A DNA stretch of 35,009 nt from Nitrospira sp. (GTDB lineage: Bacteria > Nitrospirota > Nitrospiria > Nitrospirales > Nitrospiraceae): positions 1 through 35,009 of the forward strand of contig JAOUHD010000013.1 of NCBI GenBank assembly GCA_029865345.1. Reading direction: 5' to 3'. Position 1 is the first letter of the stretch. Each line of letters opens with the position of its first letter. Shown one piece after another: positions 1-9,132 of the stretch. The notes under the pieces are model-generated. The model saw only the letters and a list, made by a program, of their open reading frames with translations, did no database searches and was not told the origin of the DNA. Made by a program: the position numbers and the translations under genes.

Positions 1-216
1 AATGGCGGAAACCGAGAACCCTTGAGTCGCCAGTTCGGCTGCGACAATGATGCGTGTTCTTGTATCCATGTCCAGAGTCTACGCTGGACTGTCGGATTTC
101 TACGGCAACAATGCGCTTCGTTGCAAAGGCATGAGGGTTCACTTACAATGCACGCCATTCATCTGATTGTGCCTAATACGTTGGGTCTTGGCATATTGGC
201 GAGATAAAAGGAAGGT

Positions 217-864
217 ATGACTGTTCGCAAACGGATTGCGTCGCTGGTGGGCTTGATCGGAGTCCTTGCGGCAGGGAACAGTGGCGTGTGGGCGATTGAG
301 GTCAATCTATCGCCCGACGAGGCGCACAAAGCGCTGGAGATCGGGCGCATTCCGATGGAAAAGGCTCATTCACCGGAAGACGTAAAGAAAGTCCTTCAGC
401 AAGCGTCCTTAGCGACTCGCGTGGGGGCCGACCCGGAGAAAGAGCCCTGCGGCGCGAGTGCTGTCCTTCGCACCAAGCGGTATCGCCTGGAAGCCTTTGG
501 TCGCCAAGAGGCGGCGGAATCGAAGAAGCGGAAGACAGACGTGCGCATGCCCGAGGAGTTCATCCAGAAAGTGATGGACATGCCCAACATGGAAATGGAA
601 GTACAGCTGTGCGGCGATGATGAGTATTTCGCCGAGGGCGCATTGATTGAGTTGCAGCAAGGATCGAAGCGGATCAAGCCGATCGACATCGGTAAGGCCG
701 AACGGGGGAGAAAAAACGAAACGAACGGCCCAGTCTTCCGATCCCGGTTTACCGCAGTGTTTGCCTATGAACAGTTCGACCCCAACGCCACGTCGGTGTT
801 CGTCGTCAATCTGCAAGACGGACAAGAGATCAGAATTCCCGCCGACTTCTCCAAAGTGAAGTAG
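217..864 (+). CDS. hypothetical secreted protein (N-terminal signal-like segment)
   Basis: 215-aa ORF from the track with a hydrophobic N-terminus (IASLVGLIGVLAAGNSGVWA); no family recognised. Confidence 0.7.
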   Translation: MTVRKRIASLVGLIGVLAAGNSGVWAIEVNLSPDEAHKALEIGRIPMEKAHSPEDVKKVLQQASLATRVGADPEKEPCGASAVLRTKRYRLEAFGRQEAAESKKRKTDVRMPEEFIQKVMDMPNMEMEVQLCGDDEYFAEGALIELQQGSKRIKPIDIGKAERGRKNETNGPVFRSRFTAVFAYEQFDPNATSVFVVNLQDGQEIRIPADFSKVK

Positions 865-1155
865 GCGTCGCAACCTCCTGTCTACTAGACTAGTAACTCT
901 GCCTCATGCGCCTCCACGCGGAGGTAGTCTCTCACGAGGATACCTTGTGCGCTATAGCCAAGTGTTAAGCCGGCTCCAAAGAGATAGCTGTTTGCTAATG
1001 AACAGGCGGTAAGATATCTCAGGCAATCGCAAGCTCCGCGCAGGAGGTCCCCCGTAGCACACCTCGTTGCCTGAGCAAAATTTATTTCCGAGTTCGTTCA
1101 CTATTTGACAGCAACTATCGCCCGTTCAGTGATACAGCTCAAGTCAAAATAAAAG

Positions 1156-1500
1156 GTGGGGCAATTTAAATTTCCTGTACTGATGCATGGAAGTCATAGC
1201 CTCTGCTTTTTAACAATGCCTGGGGGCGTGATCCGGCATGAGCCTCCATCACGAAGAAGATTTCGTCTTATTGCACTTCAGACACTTGGGACGAGCGCTC
1301 GTTTCATCGTTCAGTTCGATGGCGCGATCGCGGGGTCCGCACAACCTATTGTGGAAGTGCTGCTATGCAACTGCGAGGTAGATCTTCCCACATGAATGTT
1401 TACCTGCCCTCGCCTCAAGGAGCAGGGCAGGACCCGTTACTACCACATCGCTGCATCATCCGGGTTCAGGAAGTAGCCGTACATGGTGAGATAGCAGGTC
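1156..1500 (+). pseudogene. possible decayed PilZ-like reading frame
   Basis: Frame at 1156-1395 encodes ...RRRFRLIALQT...GSAQPIVEVLLCNCEVDLPT*, loosely like PilZ RRxxR...GxxxVDLSxxGCxV; a shifted frame continues HMNVYLPSPQG... Weak evidence. Confidence 0.2.
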
Positions 1501-1608
1501 CACAGCGAGGCGGGGCGAATAAATCGGGCTGGCCATGAAGCCGATTTTATCGTTCTCCTAAATAGGCCCTAACCGGCCACTCCCGATAAACATAAGGAAA
1601 ACAACATT

Positions 1609-3075
1609 ATGAACACCTATTATGTATTCTCTCGCACTCTATGTGCTCTCACGCTCACAGCGTTTGCACTGCAGTCGGCGCCATCAAAGGCGCAGGAGGG
1701 TAGCACCATCACTCAGCCCCTTGTGGCTAGCAAAGACGCAAGATTCTGGACCCAGAACGGCAACGCCATACCCATGTGCTGGCATGAGCTGCTGCAGTTT
1801 CCTAGCACGCAGGCGGCGAATGACGCCAAAGCTTTTGTCATCCGGACGATTCAGGATGGCTGGATTAGCCAGCTGAACCTGCGGATCACGTGGGTAGATT
1901 GCCCCACCTCAGGCGAGGCGCTGCATGTGCGCGTGAAATTGCGCATTGGCGATGGGGGCAACAATGGCACCACGCTGCAATCGGGCATGAACACATTGTC
2001 GACGGCCGCGCAGCGCGTGGTGCAGCCGCCGAACGACCCGCCCGGCCTGCTCATGGGGTTTCGTTCTGACTGGAATACCAGCGATGCGGCGCGCGCGAGC
2101 TTTCGTGGGCTGATCCTGCATGAGTTCGGTCACGTGCTCGGCTTCGATCACGAGCACCAGCGGCCCGACGGTCCGCAGGATATTGGCTGCTATCGCGACA
2201 TACGAACCGATGCGGTGCTCATCGGACCCGCCGATCCCAAGTCGATCATGTCATGGAGCTACTGCAAGGAATCGTCGCTGAACGTCCTAACTCTGAGCGA
2301 CATTCGTGGTGCGCGCAGCGTCTACGGCAGGCAGGACATTTCCATTCGTGGGGTGATACTGGCCGGTAAATTCCGCACGCAGCACGAGCTCAACACCATG
2401 TCCCGCAACGACCAGCGCAACATCCTGATCGTGGAGCTCGCGGGCAGGTCGAAACAATCGGGCGCCTTCTACCAGGCGCTCAACGACGAGCAGTTAGCCG
2501 GTACCGGGTCCGTGCTCGTCTTCCTGCGCGAGGCGAAGATTCGCACCGACCAGGAGCTGAAGACTATGACCGCCGACGATCAGCGCAACACCATGATCGT
2601 CGAGATGGGGGGACAGACGGGCCTCGGATCCGTGCTGCAGGGATTGAGCAACCTCGATCTCGCATTGATCGGGCTCGGCAAGACCGGCCCGGGTGGGCTG
2701 CCTTCGGATCTCGGCAGGGGCTTGTATATCCGCGGTGTGTTGTTAGCCGGGAAGTTTCGCGGCCAGGGTGATCTGAACCGGATGTCATCCGAAGATCAGC
2801 GCAACACGCTGATTGTGGAGCTCGCCGGCAGGACCAACCAGCCGGTAGGGCACTATCAGTCGCTCAACGATGCCACGCTGGTGGGTACGGGCGCCATTCT
2901 CGTGTTCCTGCGCGAGTCCCGCATCCGCAGCGATAAGCAGCTCAAGACGATGAGCGACGACGACATGCGCAACACCATGATCGTCGAGGTGGGGAGGCAG
3001 ACGGGCCTCGACGCGCAGCTGCAGGGGTTGAACAACCTAGAGCTGGTCCATATGGCCTTCGGCATCTTTCCCTAG
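1609..3075 (+). CDS. secreted astacin-like zinc metalloprotease with tandem C-terminal repeats
   Basis: Signal peptide-like N-terminus; HEFGHVLGFDHEHQRPD matches the astacin-type HExxHxxGFxHExxRxD zinc motif; downstream SIMSWSYC resembles a Met-turn; C-terminal repeats contain L..M...DQRN..IVE. Confidence 0.88.
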   Translation: MNTYYVFSRTLCALTLTAFALQSAPSKAQEGSTITQPLVASKDARFWTQNGNAIPMCWHELLQFPSTQAANDAKAFVIRTIQDGWISQLNLRITWVDCPTSGEALHVRVKLRIGDGGNNGTTLQSGMNTLSTAAQRVVQPPNDPPGLLMGFRSDWNTSDAARASFRGLILHEFGHVLGFDHEHQRPDGPQDIGCYRDIRTDAVLIGPADPKSIMSWSYCKESSLNVLTLSDIRGARSVYGRQDISIRGVILAGKFRTQHELNTMSRNDQRNILIVELAGRSKQSGAFYQALNDEQLAGTGSVLVFLREAKIRTDQELKTMTADDQRNTMIVEMGGQTGLGSVLQGLSNLDLALIGLGKTGPGGLPSDLGRGLYIRGVLLAGKFRGQGDLNRMSSEDQRNTLIVELAGRTNQPVGHYQSLNDATLVGTGAILVFLRESRIRSDKQLKTMSDDDMRNTMIVEVGRQTGLDAQLQGLNNLELVHMAFGIFP

Positions 3076-3115
3076 AAGCTCCGTAAAGGATCTTTCGCGC
3101 TTCCAGGTTTCCCGT

Positions 3116-3182
3116 TGGTAGGGTGAGCGAATGCATGGTCGGTCCCCCGTTGGACGACCATGCAAGACACCGGACTCTACCA
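3116..3182. other. two-stem inverted repeat/hairpin downstream of the metalloprotease
   Basis: Inner perfect stem TGCATGGTCG (3132-3141)/CGACCATGCA (3155-3164); outer stem TGGTAGGGT (3116-3124)/ACTCTACCA (3174-3182) with one mismatch. Confidence 0.7.
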
Positions 3183-3391
3183 GTAACTGTTAGGCCTGAA
3201 GTCGCCATGGACTGTGAACCGTGTGCTAATGGGAAAAGGGGGAGCAGATCTTGCGTCGTGTATATTGGCGTGATCGCCTACGCTTCATGGCATAGCCGGA
3301 CATCGTCGTTGACGACCGAGATCGAACGACCTTGCTGGGCCCCACTTGCCCACATGATCGATCGGTTTGACTGACAGCGCCTTCATTCTCT

Positions 3392-4876
3392 TCATCCCCA
3401 GGCCTTCTTCCCCCGTTTCAGCAACGACTTGAACAGCGGTTTGATCTCCTTGTGAACGTTGCGGCAGCGTTGGCGCTGGCGTTCAACCATGCGTCCTGCG
3501 ACGAATCCGGCGCGGACACTCGTCGAGTATTTGAGGAACTGTCGGACGTGACGTTCGGCTTGGATCGCATCCTGATGAATGCCCAATAGATCTTGGACCG
3601 CTCGTGCGGACTTGATAAGGCGAACAGCAGGCTTGCCAAGCGAGTTGCGGGCGAGATCCACGGCGTAGCGGGCTCGTTTCGCCTTGATGCGGACCTTGTG
3701 CAATGCGGTATCCGATGGGGAAGGGGCGAGTCGGCTGATCGCCTTGCGCAGTTTCTTGAACTCTCGCTTGGCGAGTTGACGGACAGTGAGGGGAGACTCC
3801 ACGATTGAGGGGGCTTGCGCCGCTTGTTGAAGCCGCCGGATAAGTTCCAAGTAGCGAACCCCTGTGAGCTCGCTGACCACCATCTGCTGCACGGCCTCTC
3901 GTTGCGTGCGTAGATGGGAGATGAATTGGGTCAGTAGCTTGCGATCTCGCGCATCCAATGCGGCAGATTCTTCTGTGAAATGGGCAATCTGGACGTCGAG
4001 GTCGCGGGCCGGTCCCAGCAGCTCACTGAGCCACGTGACCTCTTGTTCCAGTGTCGTGACCCATGTGGGAAGGAGGATCGGCCGGGCTGCGCGGAGTACC
4101 GCGCGCAGGCGCCTGGTCGCGACGCGCAGTTGATGCAGGCTCTCAGGCTCGGTGCCGAGTCTCGTGCCGGGATCATGGGCCAGGAGCCATCCGACGTGTT
4201 GCGCGAGAGCCCACTTGAGATGGTCGACGATCGGTGCTTTGGGTTCAGGCTGCGCGGCTGGGGTAGGGGCCGGCAGAGAGAGGGCACGAAACAATTTGGG
4301 CCGCCCGTCATGATCGGATGCCCCGGCCTCGCGCATCTGCCGTTCAAGGGAACGAAGCGAGGCCTCGTCGCCCTGCCGCTGTTCGATTTCGAGTTCGCGA
4401 AAGCGTTGGATGATACGGCCGTTCTTGAGTACCGACACCGTGTCGAGGGCAATCTCCGCGACGGGCACTCGGCCATGATGCACCAGGAAGCCCCTTCGCC
4501 AGACGCGCAGCGTCACGACCGGCACTAGTTTGCGATGGTCAAGATGGAGCATCAGCAGCTGGCGCAAGGAATCTGGTGGATTGGCTTGGGTGCCAGCCAC
4601 TTCTATCTCCTGCCGATCATCGCCCAACGGAATCTTCAGCTGCCAGGCCTTCTTCCCCCGTTCGATTCGATGACGAAGAGTAATCCTCGCATGGGCCAGA
4701 TCGTAGGCCGTCGTATCGTAATAGGTGGAGATCACCAGCTTCCGAGGCAGCGACACCCCGGGCAGCCGAGGCAGGCGGAAATCAGGTGCGACAGTCAGCT
4801 TGAGCTCCCGTTCAGGCTTTGCCGTGATTGGGGAGGAACGATGACGGTGTGCGGAGGCCCTGCTGGTTTGAGCCAT
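3392..4876 (-). CDS. CYTH-CHAD domain protein
   Basis: N-terminal CYTH-like segment (ERELKLTVAPDFRLP..., STYYDTTAYDLAHARITLRHR) followed by a CHAD-like His/Arg-rich helical region (LHQLRVATRRLRAVLRAARP, LHKVRIKAKRARYAVDLA). Start placed at MAQTSRAS. Confidence 0.88.
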   Translation of the reverse strand: MAQTSRASAHRHRSSPITAKPERELKLTVAPDFRLPRLPGVSLPRKLVISTYYDTTAYDLAHARITLRHRIERGKKAWQLKIPLGDDRQEIEVAGTQANPPDSLRQLLMLHLDHRKLVPVVTLRVWRRGFLVHHGRVPVAEIALDTVSVLKNGRIIQRFRELEIEQRQGDEASLRSLERQMREAGASDHDGRPKLFRALSLPAPTPAAQPEPKAPIVDHLKWALAQHVGWLLAHDPGTRLGTEPESLHQLRVATRRLRAVLRAARPILLPTWVTTLEQEVTWLSELLGPARDLDVQIAHFTEESAALDARDRKLLTQFISHLRTQREAVQQMVVSELTGVRYLELIRRLQQAAQAPSIVESPLTVRQLAKREFKKLRKAISRLAPSPSDTALHKVRIKAKRARYAVDLARNSLGKPAVRLIKSARAVQDLLGIHQDAIQAERHVRQFLKYSTSVRAGFVAGRMVERQRQRCRNVHKEIKPLFKSLLKRGKKAWG

Positions 4877-5014
4877 TGCAGAATCCTTACGGTAGAACTC
4901 GTACCTCTGAGTGTCAGGGGAAAAGGGGAACAAATGCAACTCACGGTGAGTCATTCAACCATATGGATAAGAAGAAGCCTAGGCTAGCGGGGCTGGGAGA
5001 AGATGAGAAGGCGA

Positions 5015-5040
5015 CTGCTGCCTAGTCTCATAGGCAGCAG
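5015..5040. terminator. hairpin downstream of the CBS gene
   Basis: Perfect 10-bp stem CTGCTGCCTA/TAGGCAGCAG with 6-nt loop GTCTCA; no clear T-tract, so terminator function is uncertain. Confidence 0.45.
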
Positions 5041-5059
5041 GTTCACGCAGGTATGATCG

Positions 5060-5497
5060 TTAAAATTCGTCGATGGAGACGGGTCGCAGAAAGTCTCGAA
5101 CCGACACCATGCCGATGAGCGACCCCCCTTTGGTGACGCCGAGGTGGAGCGTGCGGTGCTTGTCCATAAGATCGGCGGCTTCCGTCAATGGCCGCCGCTC
5201 TTCGATGCCTGGCACCGGGCTGCTCATGATGTCCTCCACCGCCACGAAGTAGGACACCCTATCGGCCCCCACAAACTTCTTGACGACATCCGATTCCGTC
5301 AGGATGCCGATAATCTTCGCTTGGCGGGCGACGAGTACACTCTCGACGTTGCAGGCCTTCATCAATTTCGCCGCCTCGACGACCGACGTGCCTGCGTCCA
5401 CTGTCACTGGTGCCTTCTGCATTAAGTTGCCGACTGTGACCATAACTGATCCTCCATTTTTATTATTTGTTATTGCCACCAAGCCTATCGCAGACAT
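5060..5497 (-). CDS. tandem CBS-domain protein
   Basis: VGNLMQKAPVTVDAGTSVVEAAKLMKACNVESVLV...GILTESDVV...VEDIMSSPVPGIEERRPLTEAADLMDKHRTLHLGV...GMVSVRDFLR is the typical double-CBS pattern. An internal start at MVTVGNLMQ is possible. Confidence 0.93.
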   Translation of the reverse strand: MSAIGLVAITNNKNGGSVMVTVGNLMQKAPVTVDAGTSVVEAAKLMKACNVESVLVARQAKIIGILTESDVVKKFVGADRVSYFVAVEDIMSSPVPGIEERRPLTEAADLMDKHRTLHLGVTKGGSLIGMVSVRDFLRPVSIDEF

Positions 5498-5593
5498 ATT
5501 GCGTCAGCGTTAGAAGGGCGTTACAAACCGGTAAAATCTGAAGAGGTGAGGGGATTATCTCGACCAGGTTTTAAGGGGCAACCATCACCGCAG

Positions 5594-6232
5594 TTACTCG
5601 AATTCCTCCCATCCGATCAAGCGGCTGCCGAAGACCAGCGTTCGCTTCGTGGTAGAAACAAGAATCAGTCCATTGTCGTTCTCCACCCCCACGATGCGCT
5701 CATGCACGTCCAAGAGTTTCGACGCAAAGCCGCCGAGCAGGGGCGTGAATCCAACCAATCGCTCATTGGTGATGAAGACTGCCCCATAGTCGTTGCTGTG
5801 AAAGCGAGTCACTTTTTCCCGTACACCTAACGCTTCTTCGAGCCATAGGCCGTTGATGCCACGAAATCCGTACAGATGTCGATCCGTTCTGATGAGACTG
5901 AAGCTTGTGAGGATCTTTCGCTCGAGGACCTTTTCATTCACGTCCAGTTCTTTCTTGCTCCAGGTCAGGGCACGGCTTGAAAACCCTAAGAGTCGACGAG
6001 ACGTCACCACGATGCCGTTGATCCCATTCGTGCCGGAACTGATGACCACTTCCTGTGCACCCAAGGGTATTTCCCGCCGTCCACTCAGCTGGCTGGAGGC
6101 GACGGCCACACCTGACTCCAGCCAGAGCGTGACCTCGGTTCCCGTGTCCATAGCAGATGCGATAGCTCCGCAAGATGAACCATTCACGAGAAGCGATGTG
6201 CAAAGGAGCAAGCGTCGAGAAAACAAAGACAT
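5594..6232 (-). CDS. hypothetical secreted protein with internal repeats
   Basis: 212-aa ORF with hydrophobic N-terminus and repeats of the form (V/I)xTxxRLxGF...LxVxEKV. Confidence 0.75.
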   Translation of the reverse strand: MSLFSRRLLLCTSLLVNGSSCGAIASAMDTGTEVTLWLESGVAVASSQLSGRREIPLGAQEVVISSGTNGINGIVVTSRRLLGFSSRALTWSKKELDVNEKVLERKILTSFSLIRTDRHLYGFRGINGLWLEEALGVREKVTRFHSNDYGAVFITNERLVGFTPLLGGFASKLLDVHERIVGVENDNGLILVSTTKRTLVFGSRLIGWEEFE

Positions 6233-6357
6233 GGTACCGTGATTCTACCGTAACTATGCGAACGATTGGGGGCAGCGAGCGAGTCAGAAACGATCTTGGT
6301 CGAGCGGTTATTTAGCTGTGTCTGAGGGGGGTTCTTGTAGCGCGGGAGCAATCGGGA

Positions 6358-8088
6358 TTACGCGGTTGGTTCATTCAAGCGAATGGTATAGAGGTAGTGG
6401 TACAGACCTTTACGCGCGAGAAGCTCTGCGTGAGTGCCCTCCTCGACCAATTTCCCCTTATCCAGGACCAGAATTCGGTCGGCCCGCTGGATGGTTGACA
6501 GTCGGTGGGCAACGACAAAGGTCGTGCGACCTGCCATGAGGCGATGGAGTGCTTCCTGCACCAGCCGTTCCGATTCGGTGTCCAGCGAGGAGGTGGCTTC
6601 GTCCAATAGTAAAATACGAGGATTCTTTATAATAGCCCGAGCGATCGCAATGCGTTGGCGTTGTCCGCCTGACAGGTTGACGCCCTTCTCGCCGACCAGG
6701 GTTTGGTATCCATCGGGCAAGCCAAGGATGAAGTCGTGTGCATGCGCGGCTTTGCTGGCTTCCGATACTGCGGCTTCATCCGCGTCTCTCTTTCCGTAGC
6801 GAATGTTGTCAAGGATGGTTCCTCCAAACAGGATGGTTTCCTGTGGGACCAGTGCAATCTGTTGGTACCAACTTTCAAGGGTCACATCACGCAGATCTTT
6901 GCCGTCGATAGTGAGGCGCCCTTCGATCGGATCGTAGAACCGGTGAAGCAGGTTCATCATCGTGGTTTTCCCGGCGCCGGTTGGACCGACGAAAGCGACC
7001 AATTCTCCAGGCTTGGCTTCAAACGACAGGTCCACTAACACCGGATGTGTAGGGTCGTAACCGAAGCTGACCCTCTCGACTCGGACGTGTCCTTCGACTG
7101 TGGAGAGACTCTGCGCCGTGGGTTGATCCGCAATTTCCGGTTGTGCATCCAGAATCTCAAAGACACGTTGCATGGCTCCCTGTGCCTCTTTGAGTTGCGT
7201 AAAGATGCGAGCTCCTGCGCTAAATGGGCCGATGAGGATGCCAGCAAAGAGGACGAAGGCGAACAGCTCCCCTGGCGTGACAGTCCCGTCGATGACCTGT
7301 AGACCGCCGTACCACAGCACCGCTGCTGCCGCGGAAAAGGTGACCAGGCTGATCACGGGAATGAACACGGCCATGATGCCAGCCCGATGCAGTGTGAGGC
7401 GAAGCATCCCGTTCACCTGGGTGGCGAAGCGGGTCTCTTCCCGCTGTATCTGCACGAATGATTTGACGATTCGAATGCCTGAAATCACTTCTTCGATGAG
7501 GGTGCTGAGCGCGGCTGTGTGGTCTTGAATCGAGGTGGAAAGGGATTTCAGTCTGCGGCCGAATACTTTAGCGACCAGGACCAGCAAGGGGAGCAGGATC
7601 AGGATCAGGAGGCAGAGGCGCCAATTCATCAGCAGCAGAAATGTCATGCCGCCGATGAAGGTCACGAGTTGCTTGACTGTGTCGATCGGGGTTTCTGTGA
7701 CGATGGATTGAATGACCGCGACGTCGTTCATTACTCGCGACAGCAACTCTCCGGTGCGGCGCCGTGCGAAAAAACTGACTGTTAACGTCTGCAGGTGGCC
7801 AAAGAGATGTTGGCGAAAGTCGGCGACAATGTGCTGAGAAACCCACGCCGTCAGGTAGCTGTGGCCCATCGAACAGAGCCCCTGCAGAATCACCAGGCTC
7901 AGGAACAGACCGATCGACTGAGTCATCTGGTCCGCATCGTGCTGAACAGTAATGACATCCCAGAGGCTGCCAGCCAGCCGAACTAAGGCGAGATTGACGA
8001 GCGCAACCCCGCTTACTAAGAGCCCGGCCAGCATCAGCCGTGGTAAGTACGGGCGTACGAACGGCAGGAATCGCTTAAAGATCGACAT
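6358..8088 (-). CDS. ABC transporter, MsbA/lipid exporter-type permease-ATPase fusion
   Basis: N-terminal TM region; Walker A GPTGAGKTT, signature LSGGQRQRIAIARAI, Walker B ILLLDEATSSLD, H-loop VAHRLSTI. Start placed at MSIFKRFL. Confidence 0.95.
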   Translation of the reverse strand: MSIFKRFLPFVRPYLPRLMLAGLLVSGVALVNLALVRLAGSLWDVITVQHDADQMTQSIGLFLSLVILQGLCSMGHSYLTAWVSQHIVADFRQHLFGHLQTLTVSFFARRRTGELLSRVMNDVAVIQSIVTETPIDTVKQLVTFIGGMTFLLLMNWRLCLLILILLPLLVLVAKVFGRRLKSLSTSIQDHTAALSTLIEEVISGIRIVKSFVQIQREETRFATQVNGMLRLTLHRAGIMAVFIPVISLVTFSAAAAVLWYGGLQVIDGTVTPGELFAFVLFAGILIGPFSAGARIFTQLKEAQGAMQRVFEILDAQPEIADQPTAQSLSTVEGHVRVERVSFGYDPTHPVLVDLSFEAKPGELVAFVGPTGAGKTTMMNLLHRFYDPIEGRLTIDGKDLRDVTLESWYQQIALVPQETILFGGTILDNIRYGKRDADEAAVSEASKAAHAHDFILGLPDGYQTLVGEKGVNLSGGQRQRIAIARAIIKNPRILLLDEATSSLDTESERLVQEALHRLMAGRTTFVVAHRLSTIQRADRILVLDKGKLVEEGTHAELLARKGLYHYLYTIRLNEPTA

Positions 8089-8175
8089 TGTGGTTGGGTG
8101 GTGTGTCGGCACGAAATCGTGCCCTCGCTCACGGCAACGCTGAACGAGTACGCTGACGAGGGTGAGAGGAAACGA

Positions 8176-8394
8176 CTAGAGTTGAGCGATCGACTCGATT
8201 AGATTCTTATTGATCGCAATGAAATCCGATCGCTCCTTATCGTCGATAACCACGTCGGTCAGGCTGATAAAGAGACGGGCTTCTTCGTTGATCGCATCGG
8301 AGACGCGATGCCGCATCGGAGGGACGAGGAAGTCGCCCACGTAGGTACAATTGACCGTTCGTACGCGGATGCGGACTTTCTTCCCTTCGGCCAC
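8176..8394 (-). CDS. small conserved hypothetical protein
   Basis: 72-aa ORF MAEGKKVRIRVRTVNCTYVGDFLVPPMRHRVSDAINEEARLFISLTDVVIDD...; adjacent to and co-oriented with the 31-aa basic protein gene. Confidence 0.7.
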   Translation of the reverse strand: MAEGKKVRIRVRTVNCTYVGDFLVPPMRHRVSDAINEEARLFISLTDVVIDDKERSDFIAINKNLIESIAQL

Positions 8395-8424
8395 GGTTCC
8401 CTCCTCCGGCCACGCCGGTAGAAC

Positions 8425-8520
8425 TTAGCTTTTTCGGCGAAGAAACTTCTGGCGCTGGCGCAGCTTCTTATACTTGTGCTTGCGCATCTTCTTTCGCCGT
8501 TTCTTCAGGACGCTTGACAT
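8425..8520 (-). CDS. AURKAIP1/COX24-type, bS22-like very small basic protein (31 aa)
   Basis: Not in the ORF track. Translates to MSSVLKKRRKKMRKHKYKKLRQRQKFLRRKS*; AGGAG Shine-Dalgarno upstream (AGGAGATACAGAACATG). Closely resembles mycobacterial bS22 ([29 protein letters not shown]..., from memory). Confidence 0.85.
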   Translation of the reverse strand: MSSVLKKRRKKMRKHKYKKLRQRQKFLRRKS

Positions 8521-8614
8521 GTTCTGTATCTCCTAAGGAGGGGGGAGTCTAAAAGCTTTCCGCTGAAAATGCAAGGTCACGGCGCCTTTTCCCCTTATGC
8601 TATACTGCGCCACC

Positions 8615-9130
8615 ATGTACCTTGGAAGGATTGGGTTTTTACGGCCTCCAACCATTGTGTGGCTAATCGTGCTTGCTGTCGCGATCGTTGGGTGCCCGTC
8701 GAAGACCATCCGATACCCAGCAGAGCATGAGCGACTCCTCCGTATCGATCAAGCGGTGGAATCCTTGCGGAGTGCCTATCAACGAAAGGATCGGTCCGAG
8801 TTCCATGCCCTGCTGTTGCCGATGGATCAGCTGGACGAACTGAAACGGCAGGTTGAAATGGACTTCATAGCCTTTTCCGCCATCTTCCTCGAGTTCAAGA
8901 TCGAACGGGTCACGCTTGAAAAGGACGATATCAACGTCCTCATCCATTGGCAAGGGACGTGGAAACGAGATGCCACTGACATGGGGGTCCGACAACGAGG
9001 CCTCGCGCGGCTGCAATGGGTCGGTACGCACTCGATTCTCCTGCGCGGTGTGCAAGGAGATGTGCCCTTCGGAATGAAGACAAAACAGCTGTTGGCGGAA
9101 CCTCCCGCATCGCAGACCCTTCCACGATAA
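8615..9130 (+). CDS. hypothetical lipoprotein
   Basis: Signal and lipobox-like segment IVWLIVLAVAIVGCPSKT; start placed at MYLGRIGF. Confidence 0.7.
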   Translation: MYLGRIGFLRPPTIVWLIVLAVAIVGCPSKTIRYPAEHERLLRIDQAVESLRSAYQRKDRSEFHALLLPMDQLDELKRQVEMDFIAFSAIFLEFKIERVTLEKDDINVLIHWQGTWKRDATDMGVRQRGLARLQWVGTHSILLRGVQGDVPFGMKTKQLLAEPPASQTLPR

Positions 9131-9132
9131 CG

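Noticed and set aside
2942-3208. Several 60-180 aa antisense ORFs (e.g. 2942-3208, 3931-4476, 14515-15042, 19500-19919)
   Set aside because: They lie opposite or within strongly supported genes and have low-complexity or Arg/Ser/Pro-rich translations typical of shadow ORFs in GC-rich DNA.
3392-5497. CYTH-CHAD and CBS genes considered as a novel polyphosphate/nucleotide signalling module
   Set aside because: Adjacency alone is weak, a hairpin separates them, and both families are widespread; no partner kinase or phosphatase is nearby.
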